DNA from: Paenibacillus albus
Lineage (GTDB): Bacteria > Bacillota > Bacilli > Paenibacillales > Paenibacillaceae
Direction of reading: 5' to 3'
Assembly: GCF_003952225.1 (NCBI RefSeq)
Contig: NZ_CP034437.1
Location: 5,160,501-5,224,500 of the forward strand
DNA: 64,000 nt
The position numbers and the translations under genes were made by a program. Of this stretch, positions 26,947-34,577 are shown piece by piece; the first letter of the stretch is position 1, and each line of letters opens with the position of its first letter. The notes under the pieces were generated by a model. It saw nothing but the letters and a program-made list of their open reading frames with translations, was not told the origin of the DNA and did not search any database.

Positions 26947-27771
26947 ATGAGCGCAAAGCGCGATGAGCTGTTCTCCTATATCAAGGAGCAAGGCGGCAGC
27001 ACCGTCATTGCTAATCAATTCAACCAACCAGACAGCTACGGGATTCGGCGGCCGCAAGGCATGAGCGACTGGCTGATTGCTTATACGCTCAGCGGCGAAG
27101 GGTATTTCATCATAGACGGTGTGGAACGATTATGCCAAACCGGGGATGTCGCGCTTATGCAGCCAGGTGTTCCACATCAGTATGGGACGCGAAAAGGGAG
27201 CCAGTGGCATTTCATATGGGCACACTTCTCCTCGCGCATTATGGAGACGAATCTGCTGCCAAGCGAGAAGCTGCTCATTCATGCGATCGACAGCGACTCT
27301 GTGCGCAAACGCATCTACCGGGCGTTCCGCAGTCTCGTCTCTGATTCCATTGAACGCGGCGAGTACTGGAACGAGCTGTGCGAGAATACGATGCGGCACA
27401 TTATTCTGCTGCTCGCGAGAAGGATGACGAAGCAGCTTGATCCGCGCATTGAGGAGATTCAGCATCTGCTCGCCACGCGCATGCAGGAAGCTGTCCGTAT
27501 TGACGAGCTGGCCAAGGCTGTCGGCCTCTCTCCATCTCGGCTCTCTCACCTGTTCAAGGAATCAACCGGCAGCTCCATCGTCGATACGCTGAACGACATG
27601 CGCATCCGTCAAGCGGCTTTGCTTCTCGAGCATACGGACCGCCATCCATCCGAGGTCTCGCTTGATGTTGGGTTCCAGAACTATAATCATTTTGCTAACC
27701 AATTTCGAATGCGGTATCAGGTCAGCCCACGGTTGTATAAGAATGGCCAGCGTACATCAGGGGACAAATAA
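26947..27771 (+). CDS. AraC family regulator (dioxygenase cluster, 2)
   Basis: A 274-aa AraC protein with a cupin sensor (about 30-100; GEGYFIIDGV, QTGDVALMQPGVPH) and a C-terminal double helix-turn-helix (about 170-270; VRIDELAKAVGLSPSRLSHLF). It is divergent from PhyH 2 and probably regulates it. The ATG at 26947 is used; its GGAG is 13 bases away, rather far, and a GTG at 26935 is the alternative, giving four more residues. Confidence 0.86.
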   Translation: MSAKRDELFSYIKEQGGSTVIANQFNQPDSYGIRRPQGMSDWLIAYTLSGEGYFIIDGVERLCQTGDVALMQPGVPHQYGTRKGSQWHFIWAHFSSRIMETNLLPSEKLLIHAIDSDSVRKRIYRAFRSLVSDSIERGEYWNELCENTMRHIILLLARRMTKQLDPRIEEIQHLLATRMQEAVRIDELAKAVGLSPSRLSHLFKESTGSSIVDTLNDMRIRQAALLLEHTDRHPSEVSLDVGFQNYNHFANQFRMRYQVSPRLYKNGQRTSGDK

Positions 27772-27775
27772 ATAA

Positions 27776-27801
27776 AGCGCCACCCTAGGCAGGTAGCGCC
27801 T
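27776..27801. terminator. Hairpin between convergent AraC 2 and dehydrogenase genes
   Basis: GCGCCACC and GGTAGCGC pair with one mismatch around CTAGGCA; only a short T-rich stretch follows on the minus strand (TTTATTTAT). Confidence 0.6.
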
Positions 27802-27815
27802 CAATACTGCTATCG

Positions 27816-28835
27816 TTATTTCGTCCAGTCCAGCACTACTCCCGTATATGTATGCGGCTCATAGAGCAGACCGTCATACGCTTCCTTGATCTGACTTGGG
27901 CTCACATAATGGGAGATTTGCGGCTCAAGCGCAAGCTTGCCCTGGCGAATCCAATCAAACACCAGCTCCTGCTTGCTGTACAGCGACACCGCAGTCGACA
28001 CTTCGGAGTAGACCGGCAAGAACCATTCGAGCCCGCCGCGCATCGTGATCCAGCGCAAATGAATGTCCGACAGCAGCTCGGTCAAGTTGCCTTCAACCGG
28101 CACGCGCGGACTGCCGAGCAGCACGAGCTGGCCAAGGCTGGCCGTTGCTTGAAGCGCTTGCATAACAACGCTGCTGTGGCCTACGGCATCGACCGTGATA
28201 TGCGCAAGCTTGCCGCCGGTAAGCGCGCGGATCTGCTCTTGCACTTCTTCATTGCTGCCGCCGATTGTAATATCGAGACCGCATGCCTTCGCAAGCTGAC
28301 GACGCTGCTCGTTCGGCTCAACGCCGATGACTTTGCAGCCTAGATTCCGGAACATTTGTGCAGCCAAGTTGCCTACCATGCCAAGACCGAACACGGCAAC
28401 CCAAGCATTATGCGGAACGTCGCTCAGAATGATCGAGGTTGCCGCAACGCCTGCCATCCGCGAGGATGCCGCGATCGCCGGATTAATATCTGCTGGCACC
28501 TCAATAATAAGCTGCTGCTGGCTGACAATAATCGTAGAAGCATGCGGACCGAAAGTGTAGACGCGCTGCCCCGCCTTCAACCTCTTCACATTATCTCCAA
28601 CTTTGCGAACAATACCAACGTTGGCGTAGCCGGATTTCCACGGATAGGAGTGCCAATGGCCGGGCTCGAATACTTTCACGTCCTTTGCCGTGTAGTTAGC
28701 CAGCTCCGTGCCTGCGCTGATGAACGTGTATTCTGTGTCAATCAGCACTTCCTCCGGTCCAACCTCATCGGTCAAGCTCAAGTGTTGCAGCTCAACCTCA
28801 TTTTTCCCTGTTACGACGACTTGCTTAATGTCCAT
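27816..28835 (-). CDS. Medium-chain (MDR) alcohol/sugar dehydrogenase, zinc-site variant
   Basis: A 339-aa MDR-family oxidoreductase with a GroES-like N-terminal domain and a Rossmann domain (VFGLGMVGNLAAQMF at about 168-182). The catalytic zinc ligand normally found near residue 40 (a Cys in CxSD) is replaced by Ser in FISAGTE, and the GHE motif is absent. This places it with the atypical MDR group that includes BchC-like and some polyol dehydrogenases. Zinc use and substrate are uncertain. It is convergent with AraC 2 and closes the dioxygenase neighbourhood. Confidence 0.82.
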   Translation of the reverse strand: MDIKQVVVTGKNEVELQHLSLTDEVGPEEVLIDTEYTFISAGTELANYTAKDVKVFEPGHWHSYPWKSGYANVGIVRKVGDNVKRLKAGQRVYTFGPHASTIIVSQQQLIIEVPADINPAIAASSRMAGVAATSIILSDVPHNAWVAVFGLGMVGNLAAQMFRNLGCKVIGVEPNEQRRQLAKACGLDITIGGSNEEVQEQIRALTGGKLAHITVDAVGHSSVVMQALQATASLGQLVLLGSPRVPVEGNLTELLSDIHLRWITMRGGLEWFLPVYSEVSTAVSLYSKQELVFDWIRQGKLALEPQISHYVSPSQIKEAYDGLLYEPHTYTGVVLDWTK

Positions 28836-28996
28836 CCCCGATCAGCTCCTGCTCCCCGAATTAGATGTTCAGCTTCCGTCTATCCGTAGACTACTTCCAC
28901 ATCACAGGGTGAATTCCTGTTATTTACAAGGAAATTGAGAATAACACATCGAACAAGAATCAGATACTCTAACGCGATACGCGAGGGAATTCTGTA

Positions 28997-29283
28997 CTGA
29001 GAGTACTGAATCTGCACGCTCAGCTTTGCCATGCTGGCGATTTCGGCTGGTTTCTTCTCTGAGAGTGCCGAATCTGCACGCTCAGATTCTCAATTGGCCG
29101 ATTCTCACACCGAGAGTTCTGGTTTCGCTCTCTCGCATCCTCCACGCTGCCGATTTCGACTGTTCGCTTATCTGAGAGTGCTGAATCTGCACGCTCAGAG
29201 CTCTCATCGGCTGATTCTCACGCCGAGAGTTCGGGTTTCGCACTCTCATCAGCTTCTCCATGCTGCCGAATACGTCGAGAGAG
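28997..29283. repeat. Degenerate 113-bp direct repeats
   Basis: The gene-free stretch 28836-29555 contains the core CTGAGAGTGCYGAATCTGCA (and following CGCTCAG) at 28997-29023, 29059-29085 and 29172-29198. Copies two and three begin 113-bp units that stay alike throughout (shared CACRCCGAGAGTTCKGGTTT and CATGCTGCCGA-type segments). Copy one is a 62-bp version lacking the middle of the unit. No transposase, tRNA or protein domain is associated. Purpose unknown. Confidence 0.8.
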
Positions 29284-29412
29284 GTAAAAGCCTCTCTCGG
29301 CGCAGGAAATGGTGGGCCTGCCGATCCGAAAGAGGCAAAAGCCTCTCTCAAAGCAAATATCTGAAGAGAATCGCATGATCGAGGGATCGAGAGAGGAAAA
29401 AGCCGCTTTCGG
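29275..29412. repeat. Three related small palindromes (AGAGGYAAAAGCCTCT type)
   Basis: Three hairpins with the same arms follow one another: 29275-29299 (CGAGAGAGG / CCTCTCTCG, loop TAAAAG), 29328-29349 (AAAGAGGC / GCCTCTCT, loop AAAA) and 29389-29412 (CGAGAGAGG with GCCGCTTTCGG, partly decayed). None has a terminator-like T run. They directly follow the 113-bp repeats and share their GAGAG flavour. Confidence 0.75.
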
Positions 29413-29499
29413 CGGAAGATCCAGGTGGTGATGAGAGCCGGACCACCGTGCGCGCAAGGAGATAATTCAGCATTCGAAGCCCTTGAGGCTGAACATAAA

Positions 29500-29540
29500 C
29501 AAAAAAGAGAAACCCGTTGAAAAAACGCGGGTTTCTCTTC
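29500..29540 (-). terminator. Terminator of the second MFS gene
   Basis: AGAGAAACCCG pairs with CGGGTTTCTCT; the minus strand runs on into TTTTTTG. Confidence 0.9.
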
Positions 29541-29555
29541 TCTTATAAGCATCTA

Positions 29556-31013
29556 TTAAGCAGCAACCGACTCTGTACGTCTGCGAGCGGTTTTCTTGCC
29601 GACCAGCAGTGTGAACGGAATCGCCGCAACTGCGATGTAGGTCGCTACGAGGAACACGTCGTTCACGCTCATCGTGAAGGAGAACAGCGGAATGAGCTTC
29701 GCGCTTTCTTTGCCTTCTTGCGTCAGCTCTGCCACATGCGTGATCGTGTGCGAAGCCAATAGCGATGTGAAGAGCGCAATCGCGAACGAACCGCCGACGT
29801 TACGCACCCAGTTCGTAACCGACGATGCATGGCCAACCATAGTTGGCTGAATCTCTTCCATACCTGCCGTGCTTGTCGCAGCAGCAGCGAATGATACGCC
29901 GAGGTTACGAATGGACATCCACAGGATGATATAGAGATGCGAGCTGTCACTATGCATATGCGTCAGCTCAAAGCTGCCGTAAATAATTAGAACCAAACCG
30001 GCAATTGTCATGATACGCGGTCCGAGAATCGGGTACAGCTTACCTGCCATTGGCATTGCAAGCGCCATGATGAGCGATGCAGGCAGTAGGATTAAGCCTG
30101 TATCCATCGGCGTTTCTTGCTGAACATTTTGCAGGAATAGAGGTACAAGCAGCGTACCGGAGTACAGGCTGATTGTAATGATTGTATTGGCCACGAGCGT
30201 GATCGAGAAACGATAGTTGCCGAATACGCGCAGGTTGAGCAGCGGTTCCTTCGCCTTCAGCTCGCGGATGATGAACAACACGAGCATAGCCGCGCCAAAG
30301 GCGAACAAGCCGATAACACGCGCGGAATCCCAGCCCCATGTACGTCCTTGGCTCAAACCGACAAGCAGCGACGCGCTGCTAAGTACAACAGTAATAAGTC
30401 CCCAAATGTCCAGCTTCTTCGCCGAACCGATGCGGTAGCTTGGAATCATGATAATAATGAAGACAATGGCAATAATCCCGATTGGCACATTGATGAAGAA
30501 CAACCATCTCCAGCTGAACTGCTGGATGAGCCAGCCGCTAAGCGTAGGACCAAATGCTGGCGCAAGCATGGCCGACAAGCCCCAAATGCTGACTGCGAAA
30601 GGCTGACGCTCCTTCGGAATCACTTGGAAAATAATCGTCATCGTCGCCGGAACGACCAGACCCGTAAAGAGACCTTGCAGAATGCGGAAGACGATCAGCG
30701 ATTCAACGCTCCATGCGAAGCCGCACAGCACCGAGAAGCCGACAAAGCCGACCATTGCATACAGATAAACGTTCTTGTAGCCGAACTTATCGCCTAGATA
30801 ACCAGTCAGCGGTGCAATTGTACCTAGCGAGAGCATGAACCCTGTCAGCGTCCACTGCACAGTACTCAGCGAAGAATGAAAATCTTGCATAAAGATCGTC
30901 AATGCCACGTTAATGGTACTGATGCCTAGTATGCTTAAAAATGCGCCGAAGAAAATGGCGATCATAATCGGCCAGAACCGAATGTTCGGAGCTGCCGTTG
31001 TTGTAGTGCTCAT
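29556..31013 (-). CDS. DHA2 family MFS multidrug exporter 2
   Basis: A 485-aa, 14-helix DHA2 transporter. Motif A (GYLGDKFGYKNVYL) follows helix 2 and motif C (LSAMLAPAFGPTLSGW) lies in helix 5; helix 1 has the typical ISTINVALTIFMQDF. AGGAG is 12 bases before the ATG. It is divergent from a TetR regulator with paired inverted repeats between them, the classic arrangement of a substrate-inducible drug efflux pump. Related to, but clearly distinct from, the exporter at 2.5-4.2 kb. Confidence 0.9.
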   Translation of the reverse strand: MSTTTTAAPNIRFWPIMIAIFFGAFLSILGISTINVALTIFMQDFHSSLSTVQWTLTGFMLSLGTIAPLTGYLGDKFGYKNVYLYAMVGFVGFSVLCGFAWSVESLIVFRILQGLFTGLVVPATMTIIFQVIPKERQPFAVSIWGLSAMLAPAFGPTLSGWLIQQFSWRWLFFINVPIGIIAIVFIIIMIPSYRIGSAKKLDIWGLITVVLSSASLLVGLSQGRTWGWDSARVIGLFAFGAAMLVLFIIRELKAKEPLLNLRVFGNYRFSITLVANTIITISLYSGTLLVPLFLQNVQQETPMDTGLILLPASLIMALAMPMAGKLYPILGPRIMTIAGLVLIIYGSFELTHMHSDSSHLYIILWMSIRNLGVSFAAAATSTAGMEEIQPTMVGHASSVTNWVRNVGGSFAIALFTSLLASHTITHVAELTQEGKESAKLIPLFSFTMSVNDVFLVATYIAVAAIPFTLLVGKKTARRRTESVAA

Positions 31014-31090
31014 TAGATTATCTACTCCTATCCTATTTGCCCTTCTGGGCTCTATGTAAAAATGATCATATCCTAAAACATAGATAAAGT

Positions 31091-31127
31091 AAACTACTTT
31101 AGTCGATTTCAGTTTAGTTTGACTAAA
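31091..31127. promoter_or_regulatory. Inverted repeats in the MFS/TetR intergenic region
   Basis: AAACTA (31091-31096) faces TAGTTT (31115-31120), and TTTAGTC (31098-31104) faces GACTAAA (31121-31127). The interleaved arms lie midway between the divergent genes and are the likely operator of the TetR repressor, covering both promoters. Confidence 0.55.
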
Positions 31128-31186
31128 AGGTTTATTTGTTTCTCTATATTGTGTATACTGTTTTCAAGAAAGTGAGTGTGAGCGCT

Positions 31187-31882
31187 ATGGAAACGACAGG
31201 CGGCGAAGCACCGGTTTGCCGATATACAGACGAATCTATTCTTAATAAATATGCAGCGAAGCTGCTTCATCCGCTCAAATCTAACGGCCTGCATAACCTG
31301 CGCATGGACGATTTCGCCAAGGCGATGGATCTGTCGAAGGCGACTTTGTACAAATATTTTCAATCGCGGGATGAGATCATAGAGCGGCTTACGGCGCTTT
31401 TTGTGAAGTATGTCGTAGGCAGCTGCTCCGAAGTTGAGCTTGTCTCCGGCAGCAGTGACGCTTATATTCAGAGCTTCCAATCCACGTTCAGCCAGACGCT
31501 GCTCATTGCCAACTACGGCACGGAGATCTTCTTCAAGGATTTGCGCGAGATCTATCCGCAGCATATGGCATCCATCGACATCGCCATTAGCGAGCGCAAT
31601 GCGCGGCTGCGTAAGTTCTATGAGCGCGGCATGGCGGAAGGTTATTTGAATACGCTTAACGCAACGCTGCTAATTCTTGAGGACGAGCTCATGTTCCGGC
31701 ATTTGCTTGACCCAATGTACTTGATGAAGAACAATTTGACGCTTAGAGGCGCAATCGGCGACTATTATCAGATCAAGAAGCTCCAGCTGTTTAAGCCGGA
31801 CATTCACGCCTCGATTGATGATACTCAGATGCTCGACAAAATCGAATATTTAGTGCGCAAAGTAACATACGGCGTCGCATAG
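31187..31882 (+). CDS. TetR family regulator of the adjacent exporter
   Basis: A 231-aa TetR-type regulator. N-terminal helix-turn-helix at about residues 35-60 (MDDFAKAMDLSKATLYKYF, ideal TetR recognition helix) and a helical ligand-binding C-terminus. ATG at 31187 is preferred; the ribosome binding site is weak (AGTGAGTG). The recognition helix and divergent MFS gene make it the likely repressor of that gene. The inducing drug is unknown. Confidence 0.88.
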   Translation: METTGGEAPVCRYTDESILNKYAAKLLHPLKSNGLHNLRMDDFAKAMDLSKATLYKYFQSRDEIIERLTALFVKYVVGSCSEVELVSGSSDAYIQSFQSTFSQTLLIANYGTEIFFKDLREIYPQHMASIDIAISERNARLRKFYERGMAEGYLNTLNATLLILEDELMFRHLLDPMYLMKNNLTLRGAIGDYYQIKKLQLFKPDIHASIDDTQMLDKIEYLVRKVTYGVA

Positions 31883-31883
31883 C

Positions 31884-31936
31884 AAAATGGTGACATAAGG
31901 ACCAATGGAACTCGGACCTGTATGCCACCATTTTTT
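31884..31936 (+). terminator. Terminator after the TetR gene
   Basis: AAAATGGTG-CATA pairs with TATG-CACCATTTT (one bulge on each side) and ends in TTTTTT on the plus strand; the opposite strand has a shorter T run. Confidence 0.82.
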
Positions 31937-31947
31937 CGTATGCATCC

Positions 31948-33063
31948 TTACGCCTCACTTCTCGGCTTCAGCAGCACATTCAGCTGCTCCAGCAGACCGC
32001 CGCCGCTGCCCGTGAGCGAGATCGTACCGATCTTCTCGCAAATTTTCTCGAGATGCTCAAGCTCCTTGAGCCGCATCAGCGTCGCATTCTCATCCATCAG
32101 CTTCGCGGTATTCAACAGGCTGCGCGTCGACGCGGTCTCTTCCCTTCTCGTAATGAGGTTCGCATGCGCCCGTTTCTCCGCAATGAGCACCGTGTTCAGA
32201 ATTTCTTTTACTTCCCCCGGCAAAATAATATCCTTCACCCCGGCAGACAGAAACTGAACGCCATATTCACCTTGCCTCTCGCATAGCCGCTTGTGCACGA
32301 AAGCGCCGATCTCCTGCTTCATGCGGAGCAGTTCATCAAGCTTCAGCGTGCCGACATACTCTCGCAAGATAAGCTGCAAGCTCACATAAATTTGCTCTTC
32401 CATCCCGCGAATCCGCACCGTCTGCAGCGGGTCGGTCACCTGATAATGGCAAACGAAGTTAAGCCGCAAGGCTACTTTATCCTCCGTCAGCATTTCTTGT
32501 CCCGTCATATCGAGCTGCTGTCTGCGCAGATCAATGGTCTTCACCATAACAGCGATGGGCCCTCGCCAGAAATAATATTTGCCTGGCTCAAGTCGGCGAA
32601 CGAGCTGATTGTTGTAATACAGCAGCCCCGCTTCCTCCGCGGCAACATCATACGCTTGCACGGCGACATTTCCGAGTTTAGGCAGAATTGACCGATCAAT
32701 ATGCTCAGGCAGCTCCGGCTCCAGCAGATTCACGCGGATCGTCTGGTATTCTTTCACACCTTTCCAGAACGCATATTTACCCGCTTTGTATAGACCCGCG
32801 AATTTCCCGTCCTCATACAGCAGCACATACTCGGAGTCGCTCACGTCGATGACTTCGAGCCCAGCGCGCAGCTGCTCATCTTGCAGAAACAGCTGCAGGT
32901 CTTTGCCAGGCACCTCGAACGGCCTCGTCACGTCGAGCACCTCAACCTTCACATCTGTGAAGATGGAGAACCGATAAGTGCCCGGCTGCAAATAGCGTGT
33001 GTAGCTGCCTTTCATGAAGAGCAATCCACGCTGGTCGTTCTGAATCGTATATGTTTTAAACAT
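31948..33063 (-). CDS. SPFH/Band 7 family protein without a membrane anchor
   Basis: A 371-aa protein. Residues about 10-130 hold three related beta segments (LQPGTYRF, YKAGKYAFWKG, LEPGKYYFWRG), residues about 150-310 the SPFH (stomatin/flotillin-type) domain with VRIRGMEEQIYVSLQLILREYVG and GVKDIILPGEVKEILN, and a short coiled tail follows. Slipin relatives usually have an N-terminal membrane helix; none is seen, as in the slipin-2-like group. AGGAGG is 9 bases before the ATG. Function unknown; SPFH proteins organise membrane microdomains or protease complexes. A decayed frame lies just upstream. Confidence 0.85.
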   Translation of the reverse strand: MFKTYTIQNDQRGLLFMKGSYTRYLQPGTYRFSIFTDVKVEVLDVTRPFEVPGKDLQLFLQDEQLRAGLEVIDVSDSEYVLLYEDGKFAGLYKAGKYAFWKGVKEYQTIRVNLLEPELPEHIDRSILPKLGNVAVQAYDVAAEEAGLLYYNNQLVRRLEPGKYYFWRGPIAVMVKTIDLRRQQLDMTGQEMLTEDKVALRLNFVCHYQVTDPLQTVRIRGMEEQIYVSLQLILREYVGTLKLDELLRMKQEIGAFVHKRLCERQGEYGVQFLSAGVKDIILPGEVKEILNTVLIAEKRAHANLITRREETASTRSLLNTAKLMDENATLMRLKELEHLEKICEKIGTISLTGSGGGLLEQLNVLLKPRSEA

Positions 33064-33075
33064 CTATATAACCTC

Positions 33076-33380
33076 CTATCGAGAATAGAAAATACGTCCA
33101 TCATTTGGTTCATCAAGCAGAGGACGCTCGCGAGAGAGAAGAACGGAGCTGCGCTTAAGAAAGAGCTTCAGTACGTACGTTACGGCCACAAGCACCTGAG
33201 ATTGGATGACACGGCAAGCCCCAAATGCAGGCAGCTGCATAAGCAAACCATCAAGACTTCCGGCAGGGCAGTGCGTACTTCGCTGCAATCGGTATCCGCG
33301 AGCTGCAGAGCTCTAATCCACTCGTGCTCAGCTAGCGAGCGTGAGCGTTCCTTATGCTGATGAATAATTTGCTAAACCAT
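33076..33380 (-). pseudogene. Decayed small gene upstream of the SPFH gene
   Basis: An ATG at 33380 with a good AAGGAG (33387-33392) opens a frame whose third codon is TAG, yet the frame stays open afterwards to 33180 with coding-like, charged composition (HQHKERSRSLAEHEWIRALQ). A second frame then runs from about 33288 to a stop at 33076, 12 bases before the SPFH start. An early nonsense change plus a frameshift in an old gene explains this best. No family recognised, so a chance frame remains possible. Confidence 0.35.
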
Positions 33381-33393
33381 AGATCGCTCCTTA

Positions 33394-33440
33394 AGGCGAG
33401 TGGGGAATCGAACCCCTTCAATTGGTGTTCCTAGCACCAT
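33394..33440 (-). other. tRNA-like 3' half (degenerate or truncated tRNA)
   Basis: On the minus strand a 5-bp stem TGGTG/CACCA with a 7-base loop CTAGGAA (33423-33439) matches an anticodon arm, including U33, a would-be AGG anticodon (Pro) and a purine at 37. A 5-base spacer and a T arm follow (GGGG, loop TTCGATT, CCCC; 33401-33416), then ACTCGCC, an acceptor-like strand, without CCA. No matching 5' acceptor strand (GGCGAG) or full D arm lies upstream, and the 49-65 pair is A-A. It is therefore a fragment or relic, possibly an old integration end. Confidence 0.4.
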
Positions 33441-33593
33441 CCGATCATCAGCATACTCCATTGCACATGTGCCGAGCACTGCGGAACCGACTCAAAGTTC
33501 CAGCCCAGGAAGCCGGCGGTTGTCATAGGAACAAGTTGATTATCACCCAAGAACGTGGAAGCGAACATGGCGGAAGTATTACGACGGGTTGAT

Positions 33594-33630
33594 AAAAAGA
33601 AAAAGAGCTCGCATATTCGCGCGAGCTCTT
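33594..33630 (-). terminator. Terminator of the PLD/excalibur gene
   Basis: AAGAGCTCGC and GCGAGCTCTT form a 10-bp stem; the minus strand continues TTTTCTTTTTATC. Confidence 0.9.
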
Positions 33631-33645
33631 CAGTCATCATCATTA

Positions 33646-34446
33646 TTATTTCACTTCACACGCGACGCCGTCACCATCACCGTCGAGCTTCCGGTTATAG
33701 CCCGGGTCGCCCTTATGCAGCGGCGCCTTGCCGGCTTTTCGAACTTCGGCGCAGCTCTTGTATACCACACCCGCCGCATCGGATCCAGAGGAGTCTGATT
33801 GCGGCGCTTGCGATGCCGGAACCGAAGGCTGCTCGCCTTCTTCCTCATCGCCCGTCACTTCGACGGCATCCTCGGCGATAATCGGGGTAATCGCCTCGAA
33901 CGCACCGGTATCCTCCCACATGACCTGGAATTGGCGTGCGAATGACTGCGCTATCTCTGCGCTGCGAAGCACCATCAGCACCTCATCGTTGTCGGTACTC
34001 GCCGATTTCGAATAATTGAAGGAGCCTGTCGTCGCCGTCTTCCCGTCCACAATCGTCATTTTCAGATGCATCAAGCCGCTGTGCTTGTTGATCTTCAGCG
34101 GAATGCCGGCGCTGCCGAGCAGCTTAAGCGCTTCCTTCTGCGTCTTGCCCGCCGACTGAATCCGGTCGGTAATAATCCGCACAGCAACGCCGCGCTTCTT
34201 CGCTTTCTTGATCGCATCAACGATCTCCGGCTTCGTTAAGCTATAGATCGCAATATCAAGCGTTGTGGTCGCCTCGTTGATTACGCTGATCAACAGCTTA
34301 TCCGGCTGCTGGTTCGCCTGCGTGAACGCCCACTCCGCATCCAACTCCTTCACCTTGGAAGTACTGTCCGATGAAGCATAAATCGCTCCACATGCTGTGA
34401 CGCAAAGCACAAGTGCCACTAACACGATAAATTTCAATAATCGCAT
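33646..34446 (-). CDS. Secreted phospholipase-D-like lipoprotein with excalibur domain
   Basis: A 266-aa protein. A lipoprotein signal (lipobox VTAC, residues about 14-18) anchors it outside the membrane. A single-HKD PLD-like domain follows (about 40-180; HLKMTIVDGKTATTGSFN with H-x-K-x4-D), then an acidic Ser/Pro linker and a C-terminal excalibur calcium-binding domain (SCAEVRKAG ... DGDGDGVACE). One HKD motif suggests a dimeric nuclease or lipase of the Nuc type. ATG at 34446 has AAAGGGTGG upstream. Combination of PLD and excalibur on a lipoprotein is uncommon; extracellular DNA cleavage is inferred. Confidence 0.85.
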   Translation of the reverse strand: MRLLKFIVLVALVLCVTACGAIYASSDSTSKVKELDAEWAFTQANQQPDKLLISVINEATTTLDIAIYSLTKPEIVDAIKKAKKRGVAVRIITDRIQSAGKTQKEALKLLGSAGIPLKINKHSGLMHLKMTIVDGKTATTGSFNYSKSASTDNDEVLMVLRSAEIAQSFARQFQVMWEDTGAFEAITPIIAEDAVEVTGDEEEGEQPSVPASQAPQSDSSGSDAAGVVYKSCAEVRKAGKAPLHKGDPGYNRKLDGDGDGVACEVK

Positions 34447-34510
34447 ACTTCCCACCCTTTGAATCTCTATTTTGGTTCTAGTTTACCACGATTTCGGCGG
34501 GGCAAACGAA

Positions 34511-34538
34511 TGCAAGCAGCACTATTTTGCACATACTA
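34511..34538 (+). promoter_or_regulatory. Candidate sigma-G promoter for ger operon 2
   Basis: CATACTA at 34532-34538 fits the sigma-G -10 box, with TGCAAG 15 bases before it as a partial -35 match. It lies 40 bases before the first ger gene. Germination receptor operons of Bacillus are forespore sigma-G genes, which agrees. Confidence 0.4.
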
Positions 34539-34577
34539 CACCAGAATAAGGAAGCAACAGAGAGGAGATGGCCGCGA

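Noticed and set aside
28997..29283. CRISPR array or insertion sequence
   Set aside because: Units are long and degenerate with no unique spacers, and there is no transposase or terminal repeat.
29082..29552. 156-codon minus-strand frame over the repeat cluster
   Set aside because: It consists of translated repeats, has no ribosome binding site and includes the MFS terminator. Unlikely to be a gene.
33394..33470. Intact tRNA-Pro gene
   Set aside because: The 5' acceptor strand and D arm are missing and there is an A-A mismatch in the T stem. Kept only as a tRNA-like fragment.
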